This document shows, one piece after another, positions 35,173-50,400 of a stretch of DNA of 64,000 nucleotides. The notes beneath the pieces are model-generated. The model searched no databases. It saw nothing but the letters and a program-made list of their open reading frames with translations, and was not told the origin of the DNA. A program made the position numbers and the translations under genes. Source of the stretch: Anseranas semipalmata (Eukaryota > Chordata > Aves > Anseriformes > Anseranatidae). Numbering within the stretch: the first letter of the stretch is position 1; every line of letters starts with the position of its first letter. The DNA lies in NCBI GenBank assembly GCA_013399115.1, contig VXAA01006529.1, forward strand, positions 47,518-111,517, written 5' to 3'.

Positions 35173-38100
35173 AGATCATTAAATGTTTACAAAGAACAAT
35201 ATTGTTACAAATACAATACTATACTTCTCCCAACGCTTTACAATAATTTCTATTCACCCTCTTTACAGAACAATAATATAACTTCATAGTCTAGGTACTG
35301 CGCTAAATATGTACAAGAGATCTCAACCACATTGCTGTCTTAAGAAATGTATTTTATTGAAAATCAAGGAAAGCAAGCAAATCTGGAAACTCCAACTGAG
35401 TCTCAAATTTGAACAAGATTCAAAACAAATGTGTTAAACTTGCCAATAAAAAAATAGAAGGGATGTTTCATCCTTAATGTAAACACTGAAGAGTTAATTA
35501 GACTGCACAAACAGTGAGAAAGAGAAAAAAATCAGGTCTATTACTGAAGAAGGAATGTAAAACAGCAGTTTGTTCCACCATATTTGTTAAAAATTCACGT
35601 CATCTAACAAACTGCTGCAACAATCTAGAGAACTGCCAGCTTTCCATTCAGAGTGCATTTTTTTGAGTCTTTCTCTCTACAGATTAAAATGGGATTGTTT
35701 AGAAGACAGTTACCAGAAGTGTGTGCACACTATGGACCTCCCAGTTCAAAAACCTTACACACACGTTGTAACTGGAACAACAGATTTTTTGATAGACTCT
35801 GATCCTGCAAGTATTTACTGTCTTAATGTTTAGTGCCTACTTACTATTTACCATGAAAGCATTCAAGTGCCAAAAACTTGACAGAATCTTGGCTGGAAGA
35901 TTTTAAAAAAAGCCACAGTTGTTTCATCCCTCAATACTTTTCTATGTTCAGGTCTTCATCATTTCCCAGTGAAGTCAGTCAAAAACCCTACCACATAAGT
36001 TGTACAGAACCACAGAAACAAGTGAAGCTGAGAGTGTAAACAGCAGGAACCAGAAGCATGATAACTGTGTCTACAAGAGTTCACCAAGTTTCCTCAGGCA
36101 ACTTATGGAAAGGCTGCACTGTATATAATCTTCTAAATTGTACATGGTTATATATCATATTTACATATATTACTATATATATGGGAAGTTCTGAAAAAAA
36201 GTTCAAATGATCATCATAAGTCTACAGTTAAACAATATACTCACAAGTCATTCACTATCTACTTGCATCAGTCTGGTAGCAGAGGTAAGTGTTAACCTGG
36301 AATACTAACACCGTGCTCTTGTGCAGTCTGCTATTCCAGAAATGGGGATTAAATTATATAACAACAAGAACTGCAGTAAAATCAAGTCATCATACATTAA
36401 TCTCAACACTAAAACATATTCACTAACTACAATAGTTTATGCACCACTCCATTACCTCCCTTAAATATTTACTGCCCACTGAAATACAAAGCTTATTCTC
36501 TCCCTATCTTCAGACCACAGATGCCTGTGATTTCTGAAAGCCCAAAATGGACCTCTGGTAAGAGTACTCAGTGGCTCTCATCAGTGTGTGCACCAGGTGT
36601 GCCCATGAACGCACATGTGCACGCACACACAAACACATCCATGAATCTCTGGAGTCACTTCTAGGCATCATTACCAGACTGCACACAATGCTTATTTTGC
36701 ACAGTCCACCACACAGTAATTGCAAAACAAGTGACTGTGACCATGAGCACATTTTCAAAACACAAGGGACATGTCCATGTGTGTGTGACCTGTTCTTGTC
36801 TTCATCTCACTGAGCCTTCCTATCACACTAAGACGTAGCAGAAACTATTTCTTTAAAAGAAAATCAGCATATTAACCTGGACTAAATGCATGGTTCAATT
36901 CCAATGTAAACACCAGTATACAATCTTGGTAAAAGTAACTACAAAGAATGGAGAATTTTCCTCTCGCTGTGAAGAAAAGCCACCACCTTTTCTTTTTTTA
37001 ATTAAAAACAAACAAACAAAAACAAAAACCCAACCCATTTTCCCCTTTTGTCCCTAGCATGCAAGTTACAGGCCAATCAAATCCTATATTTCCTATATCT
37101 TCATACAAGTGCATATAGTACACACATATATACTTCAAGTGCCATACAAATGGAAAAAAAAATCACAACTTAACTTATATAACAAAATAAATAAGTTTAT
37201 TCCCACCTTATCCCTCCCATTGTTATCTATGTCATGAACTAAAGAGAAAGTCAATAAAATTAGGTCTTTGGACAAAAATATATGTTAAAACTGGCTCAGA
37301 GAACAAAATTACTTAGAATAGTATGCAGATCTCTTATATTCAAACTTCATAAATAGCAAGCACAATTTTAAAAACATCTATATACACTGGCACACATTGC
37401 TGTGTGCACCAAATTCGGAATTAAGAGCCTAGAAAAAGTGTAGATATTCAGGATATCCCCTCAGTATTTCTCCTGTAGATATTTAAAGATCCTCCCCTCC
37501 CATCCGCTCTTCCTTTAACCTCTAAAATAGGCAAGGGACTATAAAAGACATGTTACATTTAAAAAAAGAAGTAGAACAAAACAAAGAGTTCAAAACCTGG
37601 GGACAGAGAGGGGGAGGCGGCTGTAAAAAATGTCTCCCCAGTTACTTGGTGTAATTAATGCAATTGTAACACGTTTCAGCAACTCACAGTGTACCTTTTT
37701 GGGTCCTAAGATCATTAAAAAATGACGACAGAGGGTAATTAAAAGGTGTGTATTTGGACAGTCCATTTTACCACAGCAGCATTTACTCATTCTTCATAAG
37801 CAGGTAATTCTTCCTGAGGGCAAAAATATCTTTTTGGTATTCTACCTTTCCTACAGACATAAACCTTTAAAACAGAGCTCACTGCCTGTAGAAAAGTAGG
37901 GGAAGAAAAGCAAAGCCACATGCAGGATGTCCAAGAGAACACTTTGCACCCTACACTTCTGTCTGTTTGGTAAAGACGTCTTTCATTTAGCAACATTTAA
38001 TTTATTCAGTTTGTCAAATTATAGCCACAAAAATAAAACTGGTTATTAGAATGAATTAGAGTCAATCCTTTTTTGCGAATCCTGCTGTGAACAATGCTGC

Positions 38101-38372
38101 TGTTATTTTCCTATTCTGCATGCAGAACTGCATTTAGTTTCACTTGTAAGGAGATGCAACCAAAATAGTCCCATGGATACATTTTGCCCCTTCCTAAAAT
38201 ACAGGAAAATGGTGGGGAGAAAGGAAGAAAGAGAGGGAGGAGAGGAAGACAGTCTTTTTGTGTGAGACAAAGAAAGAAATGTCTCTGCAGACACAGAAAT
38301 GCAGCACTAGAGAAACAAGCACTGATGAGGAAAAACATCCTCCATGCACGTTGTGACAGTGAGGTGTCGGCT

Positions 38373-38444
38373 TTAGATGTAAACTGGTTGCTCTTGTGCA
38401 GTCAACAGTCTGTACATTGCAGCTGGCATAGTCTTCATATGAAT
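38373..38444 (-). CDS. APBA1: APBA1 terminal coding exon
   Basis: A 72-bp coding segment, acceptor ATTTCCTCTAG, stop TAA at 38375-38373. It encodes [23 protein letters not shown]. The terminal PVYI is the PDZ-binding tail known to fold onto PDZ1. Confidence 0.97.
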   Translation of the reverse strand: MHMKTMPAAMYRLLTAQEQPVYI

Positions 38445-41400
38445 CTAGAGGAAATAAAACAAATTAATCAATGTTCTAACACGCATACTACTTTGGTGAA
38501 GGAACTAGCTGGGGTCATACAGGACAGAAGCAAAAAGTAAAGCCTGAGAGTTTTCATACCCCTATTAAAGTACTGCAGGTGATGGTTTTATGAAACAGTG
38601 TGATTAGCATCAACTCACCATCTAAAGTTTTGGACACAATATTTTCTGCTTAGGGTTCATCTAAAACATGACAACTACCAGTAAATAAAAAAAGAAATGG
38701 TGGATTGTCCCTACCCTCGCTTCCATCGTTTAGATTTGAGTAGCAACAGGCCAAAAGAGGTAACAATGATGAAATACGTTATACTGCCTAGATGCACTGC
38801 TCTTACCTCACCAACAGCATTTGAGAGAATGTGAACAATTTTCTCATGGGGTGTTGCTACCACACTCTGTCCATTGATTTCAATGATCCGATGGCCAACA
38901 CGCACACCTCCTCGCTCTGCTATACCGCCTCTCATAAGGCTACAGATCTGGAAGGGAAAGGAGAAATTAATCAGGGTCAAGATATGGAAGAAAGGCTTTA
39001 GATTAACCATTTTTGTCTCTAAATTATAAGTCAATATAGACTTGCAACAAATTCTAAAATGTAATCAATCACTGATTTTAGTGGCAAATAACTGCAGTAT
39101 ATTCTTTTCCAAGAACAAAACTAACTGTCAGAAAAGGCTATTTATGTTCTATGTCAGATATGCTATGGCTTGAAGTGTATGAAGGACCACAGTTTAATAA
39201 TGTTCAGGATGCAAATGCTTTACAACAAAAGAGGATTAAGAATAGTCTTTTTCTTTTGAGAACATACAATGGCTTGGTTAGAGACAGGAATGAAGCAGAT
39301 TGAAAGCAGCTTCAGGTACACAGTTTTGTTTCTGTAACCTAAAAGAGCTCTTCTGTTCCTCTGACTAACTCTGAAGTTGTGGACTAAGTAGAGTCAAAGA
39401 CAAAAATAACTGAGTAACTCAGTGTTTATATCTTAGACTCAGCATGTGTGCGAAGTCCTGCTTGCTGTGAAGGAGAAAATGGCAGCTTCCCTCTTCCCAC
39501 ACTGTCACACATAGATATGAAGTTTCATGTATATTAAAGCTTCACCAGGGAGCCTGGAAGCTACTTACAATCCCATTTTGCACACTGAAGCCCAACTGAT
39601 ATCTGAGGTCCGGTCTCCTGATCAAGACTGTGGTTACTGGAGGACACCTAACTATGTTCAGTTTAACCCGAGCCTGATTTTTCAAACCCTGCAAAAAAAA
39701 AAAAAAAAAAGAATCACCATGAAAAATGCTGGCAGAGATAGGGTGAAACATTCAACATAAGCACTGGGGGAAAAAATAAGTGTTAAAATATTGACATGGG
39801 AATAGTCCTGAATAAACAGTTGTTCTTTGAATGCATTGTAACAGAACCAGGTCACTGAATGCCAGACATAAGTACACGAATATTCAGTGAAATCAGCGAT
39901 GCAATATCAAACATTTCTTGCCGAGAAGCTGGCACTTATGTTTTAAGAAATATAGCTTCCTGTTCACAATTTCTTCATTTCGTAACACAAATAATGTATA
40001 GAAATAATATGAAACTGGGTTATGCAGCCCACCAAAAAAGCTGGCTGTGGTTGGGAAGTGAAATTTTAAATAGGTAGCTAGGATAGTAACAAATAAGTGG
40101 CTTCCCTAATGGGATATATTCCATTCTGTCAAGCAAACGCAAGGTTCTACTCATATCATGCTTGAATAATTTCCATTCCTCCTCCCTTCTAGATATATCA
40201 CATTCATTGTGAACTCCTTGATACTAGAAGAAAACTGAAGGAGGAATTTTTTTTTTATTGTGAGGGTGGTGAAACAGTAGAACAGGTTGCCCAGAGAGGT
40301 TTGCAGTGTCCAGCCTTAGAGTTATTTAAACCCCAGCAGGCACAACCCTAAGCAACCTTCCCTAGCTGATGCTCGTTTGAACCAAGGTGCTTGCTAGTCT
40401 CAGAGACTCTGATTGTATGGCTCCACGAAAAATCAAATGTTAAAATGCAGATAACTGCAATCTGACCCCTTGTACAATTGCAAGCGTTCTTATCTCTTAC
40501 TTGTAGATTGTTAAGCTCTTTTTTCTGTTCAACGCAAAAGTGGACACACATTTTTCTATTCTTAAGTGCTTCATTCACACAAAGGATTAGCCTTCAATAA
40601 ATAAATAAATCCACATCAAGAAAGAAATGCGTTATAAAGAATACAGCAACTTCCACTTTAACCTATATAACATACCAATTCCAAAACTCATTTCTGAATT
40701 TCTTTTATATGTACAATTGAAATCTGGGTCCCACTGAAACTAATGGGTGTCTGACATTGACTTTGAAAGGTTCACTGTGAAAAATAACTTCCACTGCAGC
40801 TAAAGTAATACAATGAGGTTTCTACATCCAGTTTCCGGCTGCTGATTCTGCTGAGCTAAACTCTGGATTCGGCAGTGACTTGAATAACTGGACTGGCATC
40901 CTGCCAGGGTTAACTGCCTTAGAATCTTTTTTCTTGTCAATGCCTTAAACTGTCCGGATGCAGCCACCACATGGGCAGCAGCTGGCCTCACTTCCACACA
41001 GTCCTGGGCTCAGCTTGGCTCATTATTCAAAGGTGGCTGCACGAGAATGTGCGTGTGAACGCAGAGTGACAAACCACATGCCTATGGGGACTGCCTCCAC
41101 TCCACTCTCAGCAGAAAGAAGGTCCAACCTCCACCTCTCCTGTGACCGTGTTTAACTCCTGACTGGAGTTCGCTGCAGTGCTCAAGGGCCATTCAACATC
41201 TGCCTGCAGGTCTTCAAAAGAACACACAGAGTAAAAGACAGGAACTAACCCATACTAAGCTCTTGGGTATAATGTTTAGTCAAAAGTCTGAGGGGATTCT
41301 GCCTTAATTTTCTAAATCCAGGAGGGTAGGAGTCTTGCAGAGATGACCATTTCTATGAGGAATTTAGGTGTCTAACTTGAGTCATCTGAGTTCATTCAGG

Positions 41401-44400
41401 TTACATGTCTTCAACAGAGTGGAAATCAATGCTCTCTTACTTCCCCTGAAGTACGCACAAATTATTTATATCTATTCCTTCAAAAAGAATTAATGTGGTC
41501 CTCAACAAATAGTTTACTCATTTTACAGAAAGCACATTTATTTCAATAATGGCTAGTTTCTAGTATTATGCAGAATGGTAATATATGCTGATTAGAAACA
41601 AAGCAATTGTATCATCTGATCAATTTATTTGCTTATGTAGTCCCTGAGTCTGTTTTGGATATTCATCACCAGAGGCTTCTGAAACAGAGACAAGCAGTGC
41701 AATACAATTAGGAAATAACTACCACATGTGGAAAGTTTCTTTCTAGCTCTGTCATTCTGTAATTGGTTTACAGTCGATTAGTAGCAGAGCTTACATCTGT
41801 AATACTAAAATTACCTTATTTCAAGTGCTTGCAAGGTATCTTCTAACCTATATAACACTCATCTTCTCATAGGAGTACTTACAGCATGCTAAATAAATCT
41901 GAAATCTGAGATATTTCTGTCACATTTAAACATGCTTAGATCATTCGGTGGTTCACTTACTTGATATGAGATATGAACAGCTCTAGGTGTATGGTTATGA
42001 ACACATGAAAATATACAGACTTATTTTCCTTAGAAAGACAAAATAAATGGCTAGCAGTTCCTATGGCAACAGCCATAAGTACCAGTGAGGAAGAGGAATG
42101 TCTGCAGAAGCTGGAGATAGCAAAGCTGGCTGTTTCTGTTTTGAGAAAATACAGATGAGGCTCATCATAATGAAACTCCACCTAAAAAGACTCTGAATCA
42201 GAGAAATATAACTCATCATTGTTTTAGAGATAAAACTGATGTGGGATAGGAAACAAGTAAGGCTAACATGAAAAGACTGAATTCATGGTGGGCTTAGTTC
42301 CACTGAAGCTGGCACAGAGATATTTAACGTGATTATTTTTTTCATACTTCACAAATATAAGACTGCTTTTGCCACGTTTTTGGTATACTACACTTCCAGG
42401 CTATTATTTCCACTCTCTGAGTCTAAAATGGCTCAGAGATCTGTGTACCTATTACTCATCAGAGCATAATATTCATGTTTTTGGAAACCAGAATGGGAAG
42501 TCTTCATAGCAAAAATCTAAGTTCAAGTATTACAAAACCAGTCTGTGAACAAAAAATAAAAATATTCTTTGTGAACTACAAAAGTACAAAATGCAAAGAA
42601 ACACATTACATGATACAACTAGTTACCAGAAAGTTGCATAGTAAAGCAAGTTTAACAGGCATATACCTAGAAATCAGAGAAGGATTTCTGTTACAGTATG
42701 ACACCAGTATTACATGCCTGCATGCTATGAACTGCAGGAGCTATGTGAGGTATTCTGATAAATAACCAAGTCCACTTCACTTCATCTCCAACATTCCCCA
42801 GTGATGCACCTTTCCTGCTCTTGAAACTGATGTTTAAAACACCTATTCCCTTGTATGCTACAGCTACCCCAGACAGTTCCAGTTGACCTGCATGCTTTCT
42901 GCAGCTACGTACTTTTCTGATAACTAGAAGAAAGTTCTTCTAATTAAAATATCCCATTCAGCCAAATCAGCCAAGAAGCACCTAACTTTACTCAGGCGGA
43001 GTGTCTACAGAGGATAAACATGTTCCTTTGTTCCTTTGTCTTTAATTCAAAGTTAAAAATACTTAAAAATGAAACAAAAAAAGAAAGCCTCAGCTACATT
43101 ACAGCCATACACTACGAGGTACTTAGCTAATATGGCTTAGGGCAATATTAGGCACCTGTGTCTCCATTTGTCACAGAAAATGTTAAGGGCCTTCCAATGT
43201 ACATCAGGCAATATCTTCCTTTTCAACAAAATATTCTCACGGCGTGAAGTTCTGCACAGAATCCTTGGCTATACAAGTAAATAACATAGCTTATTTTCTG
43301 GGAGTAAGGAAACTGGTGGGGCATAATTTGCAACATACTTTGAAGATCACTAAATGGGAAGTGCTATACAAACATTTGATAAGAATTAATAGTTCTGTAC
43401 TTACTGCTCTCCTACTATGTAACCCTTTGAAAACATCCAGAAACATTCTCCGTACCTTTATAATGCTCTGGCATGTTGAGAGTGGTAAGCCAACCAGACT
43501 GGTCCCGTTGATTGACATGATCTGGTCCCCAATATTCAGCTTCCCAGACTTCTCTGCTGGTCCTCCATGCATCATATTGGCTATGATAACTGTAGGTAAA
43601 ATGGACCCCCAACCAGACTCCACAATCACTACACCTAGGATTTCTCCTTTTTGCTTTTCGATGTAAACCTGTATCATAAGAAAAAGTGTTTGAAACAAAA
43701 GCTTTTCCTCAACTATGGAACTGACCCCTCCGCCCCCCGCCCCAAATCCTTTCCCTTCTCCCCCTGCCCACAAATACATGTAGTTTATGAATCAACAGAC
43801 ACATACCCCTTATTACTTGCAACCTACCTTCCTAGTTCAAAACCAATAGGGTACTACATTTCAGTTGTATTCAAACATGAAATACTCAACACTAAATACA
43901 CAGGTTTTGCTTAGTGCTGAACATGCCTCACACAACTTATTTCTGCATATGAGCAGAGGGAACTGGAAGGGAAGAACCACTGGTATCACAGGGCTTCGGT
44001 GGACAAAGCTAATAGGAGGAGTTTGCAAGAGCTTATGACTTCACACTGGAAGACCACTACTTGTGTGTTGCAGTGGTGCACAGGTTCATCTTTAGTAAAA
44101 GAACCAAGCATCAAATCCTTTCAGCAAATACAATCCTTTAAAATTTGGAATCAGCCACTCTCAGTGACACTAGTTCCTCCATAAATTTTACATTGTTTGC
44201 TGTAATCTGTAAATTGTGTTAATCTGTATTAAATTAATTTCATTAAAATAGAATGTGAAACGTTTGCAAACTGTTCAATAGAAAGAACACAAACAGATCA
44301 TTTCACTGCTGATAGACTTGGGGTTCACCGTTTGCCTTTGATACAGAACTGATGAGAGGTTGTCCTACTGGGGAGGATATTCTAGACTCACTCAGGTCAT

Positions 44401-47400
44401 TTATAGGAAGCATTAATGGTTTTCTGATTTCTGCCAGCATGGGCCTGCAGCTGGTGCAGAAAGTCTGAATGCTGTTACGGAGAAAAAATATGAGACATAC
44501 ATCTTTGCAGTTTTCAGATTTGGAGAAGTGAATGAGGTCATCATTGTACATGTCCTGGGTATTGAGCAAGTCACTATATTCCTTCTGGCTAAGGTCTTCT
44601 GGATTGATCCCATTTGCCCTCAGAAACTCCTGGTAGGCCACACTAAAGGCTTGACCAATGGACTGTGCAATCAGTTGTGCCTGCAGCAGTTCCCAGAGAA
44701 GAGAAAAGAAAAAAAGTCAAACATTCTGATGGTCTTGTCCACTATCACTTTCTTCTGTTAACAATCACACTGTAGAATGGTTTGTCCCTACAAGTCAAGT
44801 TACAGTTTAAAAAATATTTGTGCATTAAAAATTAATTTAAAAGGCTCTCAAAATGTCAACACATTCACCTGAGAAACATAAATAAAGCTATCCTTTCACA
44901 GGTAAGAACTAGTAACATAAATGTAAAGGTATACCTGCTGCAGTGACTGAAGCAGAGATAGCAAGAAGAGAACTCTACCTCTCACCTATAATTCCTCTCA
45001 TACACACAGCTCCCAGGTGGCTCTCCTTTCTAGAAGAGGCAATGCCATTCTCTGACAACCCAGCAGAGAAAATGAAAGTGTCTGCTAGAAAACACACAGC
45101 CACATTTAAGAGGATATTTCCTCTCTATTTTCTCCCCCTCTTTTAAAATTATTGTCTGTGTTGGTGGCTCCTATCTCAGTCTCAGATGAAGCAGGAAAAG
45201 GGCAGCAAATACTGACTCATTGAAGCGACCAGCCCTTGAAGTGATGGGAAATGGTCATATGCAGCTCCTTCTCCACCCTGCTATGTCCTTTAACCTCTGC
45301 CCCCTACATTTAGTTTCCCGCCGTCTCCCTTCAGCCCCAATGACCCTGCCAGTTTCCCACCCCTTGCCTTCTCAGCCTGTCTTATGTGTGCACTCTCTTG
45401 CACATGCAACTTCCTGTAGCCTTCTCTGTGTCTCAAACCAAAAAATGCACCATTCACCAAAATGCACTGACCCACCATGAGCTGTTCAACATCTGCAGCT
45501 GTGGGAGAGAAGTAAGGCACACAGGCAAACACAGGGAGAGCACTGTGTCATGCAAGGTAGGCATGACAAACAGGGATGCCTCCTTTTGAGGTAGTGATCA
45601 AGGTAAAGTTAGAATGACACAGGTACTGGACAGGAGGGGAAAGCATCACAGCAAGGTGCAGAGTACTGCTGTGCATAACTGGAGTGATACGTGCAGGAAG
45701 CACTGTGCAGCACAGCACAGGAGTTGGCAATGATGTGTACTGAACCAGTCCCTTGGAGCACAGCGCTGGCTGGGGGGATGGGAGGGAAAAGAAAGGCAGA
45801 GCTCCACAGCTAACAGCCTAGGCCTTGGGGAGGGCTGGTGATGAACAAACACTGCTAAGGTGTATTTTCATACAGCCTACCAACTGTATTTTAAGGTCCA
45901 GTTTGGTCCTTAATAAGGGAGAGGTTCCCAACCCTGAAATAAGTTGACTGTATTTTAAAGCAACTCCAGATAGCACTAAACCTGCTGATGAGCACAGCAT
46001 GATTGCTGGTGCTGAAAACGTCAATATCTAGGCTGGCATTATTTTGCCAATGTTCAGATCAACCCAGTTTAATGTCAAGAACAAGACAGCAAGATAATGG
46101 GAACACTACACCTCCTTAGCTCAGCAAGCTAAGAGAGGACACAAATGTGGACTGTGGACTTTATGTTCATCCAGATACATCCTGTCTCCAAGAAAAGTTC
46201 TACTCCCATTTAGACACCCAGCATTTGGACATATCAATGAGGACCAGCTCTTTTGAAGATTCAGCCCTAGACAGAATTGAAAATATGGTGCTAGGCTCCT
46301 TAGATAAGGACATTTCCAAGCAGGGACACATTTTGGCCAACATCCACTTGAGGGCTTAAAGCTTCTGTGCCAATTTCTGTGCAAATTCTTCTAAATATCC
46401 AGCTGTCCCAGAAGAAAAGATGACAATGAGACTTATATGAGATTTATAACATAAACAGGCTGTACTATTCCAGTGGATGTACAAGATCTTTCAAGACCTG
46501 TGAAGATACCATCTCCTTGCTGCTAACAGGTACTACGATGTTTCCATTCTCTTTCTTAGTCATTTGGATATTTGAGATAAATTTTGCAAGCTAGTTGTGA
46601 ACTACACTATGACTAAGGAAAGCTGATATAATTGCTTGCAATTTCTCAGCTTATTTTCACGTCACCAAACAATGTTTTTATTGGAACTACAGACAGGTAC
46701 TTTCCAAGCCAATATCTCATGGCATAGGGGTGATCATATCGAAAACAGATATGACCCGACCCAAATAAACTACAGAAAGTAATGCCAGTGATCAGAAGGA
46801 AGCATAGATTCCAGCTAGCCAAGGTATTAATAGCCTGGGAAACAGATCGAGGAAATTTAGGTCACAGTCAGGCTACCATATGCTGAAGGAAAGCAAGCCA
46901 CTGCCTCTAGCATCTGACAGTTTGATTTTTGCTTTCCAACTGATCAATAAGAGAGTTACCAGTGTACAAACTTACAACTGGGAATACAGGAACAGCAGTC
47001 TCAAAGCAGGCAACATATCAAGTGATATTAAACCAAAAAAAAATGTTGGCTATTCTTTTCATTATTGCGCCATCTTTTTGAAAGGCTTTGCAAAACTGGC
47101 TTACATGTTATTCTGGAAAAAAAATCTGCAATCTTTTATGTTCTCTGCCAAAATTTTGGTAGAGGATTACTTCTGTCAGTGCTTTTGTCTTTAGTTTTTA
47201 ACCTCAGCAGGGGGTGATATGTGTACATGCATCTGCAGCCACATATTTTTTCTGAACATAGGTTTGGACTAGGTTCATCATTACATAAAATTAGCTGCTT
47301 ATTCAAGGAAACCTTCCCATCTCAAGCACCATGGAGAAGAACGCATATAAGGATATTAGAAGAATCTGATACTTTCACTTTACCTCTGTTAACTAGTTCA

Positions 47401-50400
47401 GTATATATGAAGTTGCACTACAAAGTCTTTCTTCAGACTAAGTGATGTGCAAGTCACAAGAACAGGAAGTAAGCTATTATTTCATCCTTGTCCATAATTC
47501 TCACGATTATGAGACTGACAACTATATATCTGGCCACTTCCATCTGCTGTGTGTGTGTGTTAGATTTTACCTTTCAGTTATGGAGCTTTAAAAAGCGAGT
47601 AAAATCTGCATGTTTTGCACACTGATTGTGAAGACAGGCTATCAAGTTTGATAACAGGTAACTTAGTAAACTTACACTATAGACGTTCACTCAGCTGTGT
47701 CTCTATTCAGGGTACTTTGGGATTACTGGAATTACTGATTTTCCTTGCTGTCTTTTTAATACAATGTCAGCAACTACTCTCCAACTCAGGTTTCCTCAAC
47801 AACAACAAAAAAAAACGTTTCTCATATGTATCAGTGATCCTTGATGTAATATATAGGATTAGAATTTCCCTAGGAAAACAAACTTCTTTGATAGACGTTC
47901 ACTCTCACAGGCAGATTATGAGCTGGTGTATGTAAACTGTGGCAACTGGACCTTCTTCTCATTGCTAATGGAAGGAACTGTATGAGCTTAAAAAGGGAAG
48001 CTTTTCGGTAAATTGTGAATAAAATGTCAGGTCTGAACATGCCAACAAAAAGCAAGATGAAATATCTTGTGGCAGTTAATGAACAAACAGGACCACTTGC
48101 CATGGACTTCAAGCCTACCAAAATGTGCTTACATTTCCACCCCTAGAAAATTATGAGACAATAATTCCTTACATCCTCAGACTCAAAGACATGGCAAATC
48201 ATTTTGTACTGTCTCTTTCCATCCTGGGAAGGGTGAGATGCTTCCACGTTATCCTGGGAGTTAGACCGTGGCATTCTCCTACGAGCCATCAGAACAACTA
48301 TATTCCCTATATCTGCGATGTAAGAAATAGTCCGCAGGGGATGATCCATCATGGTTTCCTGTGGAATAGAAAAAAAAAAATATGAACAGCTGTTTCAGTG
48401 AAGTTCTTATTGTACTTCTGGTATTATGAAAACACACAAATGGCAATATAAGCCCTTTATTAAGTGAAGTCCATACAAAGTATCATGCATGAAGGGAAAT
48501 GCCAATAGAAAACAAGTTTCACTTTCCAGAAGTAAAGCAAAGAACAAGTTTTACAGATTATAGTTTTATTTTCTGTGGAAAAGCACACAGAGACCTTAAT
48601 ATCAGAGCCTAAATATGCTGGGCATGCGTGGGACCAACATGCAAAGGACTATAAACTTCATATTATCATAATCAAACATTCTGGGCTACCCTGGGCACAA
48701 TCAATACTTGTCACATCACAGCTCATAAGCAGTGAGCTGACTGCTGTTAGTTTACCAAAAAATTCTAATCATTTTCTACAGATACACCGGACTAATTGCA
48801 TATGTGACATGGCCCTTGAGCATGGATTTCTGCCTAGGAAATCCTGGAGAGAAATACAAGAGCCAGCACTTTCTGAAGGACAAAATTTGGCAGGTGGGTG
48901 AAAGTCTATTTCAGTGGCCTACTATCACAATATTGGCAAAGGCATCCTCATCTATACCTGCGTGTCTGCATTCAGTACTTTAATTCTCTGTGTAGAAATG
49001 AAGAGGTCCACTTCAGTCATGGGTTGAGATTCACCTTCAGGAGCCTGCAAATAAATGCATTAGAGTCAAACACAAACATTAGCTAACATCTTTACTAATA
49101 ATGTTAGCTCACAAACAGGGGTATACTAAAACACAGTCACCAGAACAGCAACGCAAGATAGAGTATTAGACTGCAGAAGCTAAAGATAAACACAAAGATA
49201 TGGAAACTACATACAGATATATGAAAGTGAACTGAATATTATTTGAACAATTGTTAACCCCATAAAAGCTTCCCTGATATCTTTACTGGTCCAGTAAAGT
49301 TATATGTGACTGCAAGATGAACTGTATGAAGATTTCATGAAAATCAGAATGATTCTCCCATTTTCACCACATTGGGAATCCCACTTTAAAGAAGTTTTTC
49401 ACACAAGCCATAGGAAGGCCTAACAGTATCTCTTGCCTGAGGAATTTCTATATGGGCTTATAGTGACTGCTCAGACTAACAGAAAAACCTGTACCACAGG
49501 TGGGTACATTTTAAGCAATTCATAATGCAGTTCTAGTAAAAAGGCCTTCACAGTCAGACAACATACTATTCAAGCACTAACCCACTTTAGAAGTCATATC
49601 TTTGTCAACAGAAAACCAGTGCTTGTAATTTTTAAAAAAGTTAGAGGTGTTAAAGGATACTTATTTACAACCTCCATAAACAGAACTTGTTACTAAAATG
49701 AGTCATTCTCAGCATATTACTGTGTATATATACATAAACTTTTTTTCTTTTTTGCATCCAGCAATTTGACACATCTGTGAATCAAACAAACTACTCATAG
49801 ATAAAAGATAAAATACAAAACAGACTTATTTTTAATCTGCCATTTTACACAGTTAGAACCTTTGCCATGTCAGTCCTGTTTCTTTAGCATGGATTTTGGG
49901 TACTACCTGTAACCATTTGATAATGCCAATCTTTACTCTATTTCTAACATGAAATGGCTAATGATAAGCAACAAAAAATGGCCAACCAGGCAACTGATTT
50001 CTGAGAAATGTCAACTTGTATGGTGGCTCAGAAATAAATCTAAAAAAACTTGCTGGATGCAGAAAATAACACAAAATAAAAAAAACAAAAAAAAAAAAAA
50101 AAGAAAAAAAAAAAAAAAAAAAAAAACAACCTCCCAGGAAACAAAAGAACAGGCATAACATCAAGCTGATGGAGTTTGTACTGCACCTTCTTCCTGCTTT
50201 TGGCTAATTTCTGGGCCATCTGCTTAGCATGGAATAAACAGAGACAGGAGAATAGTTAGAGAAGAATTTACAGAGACTCCAAAGTCAAGAAGGAATCTGC
50301 ATGCTAATGCCAGAGCTCACAGACTATACTAGCTGTTCTAAATTAGTCCCTGTTTAGATTAATTTCCTTCTTTCTTTCTCTCTTTCTTTTTTTCTCTTTC

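Larger units (their letters stand above)
34885..38372 (-). other. APBA1: Probable APBA1 3' UTR
   Basis: An AT-rich, repeat-poor stretch of about 3.5 kb downstream of the stop. Minus-strand AATAAA signals occur at 37196-37201, 35353-35358 and 34885-34890. The human APBA1 3' UTR is also several kilobases long, so the most distal of these is preferred as the end. This is inference. Alternative cleavage at the nearer signals is possible. Confidence 0.4.
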
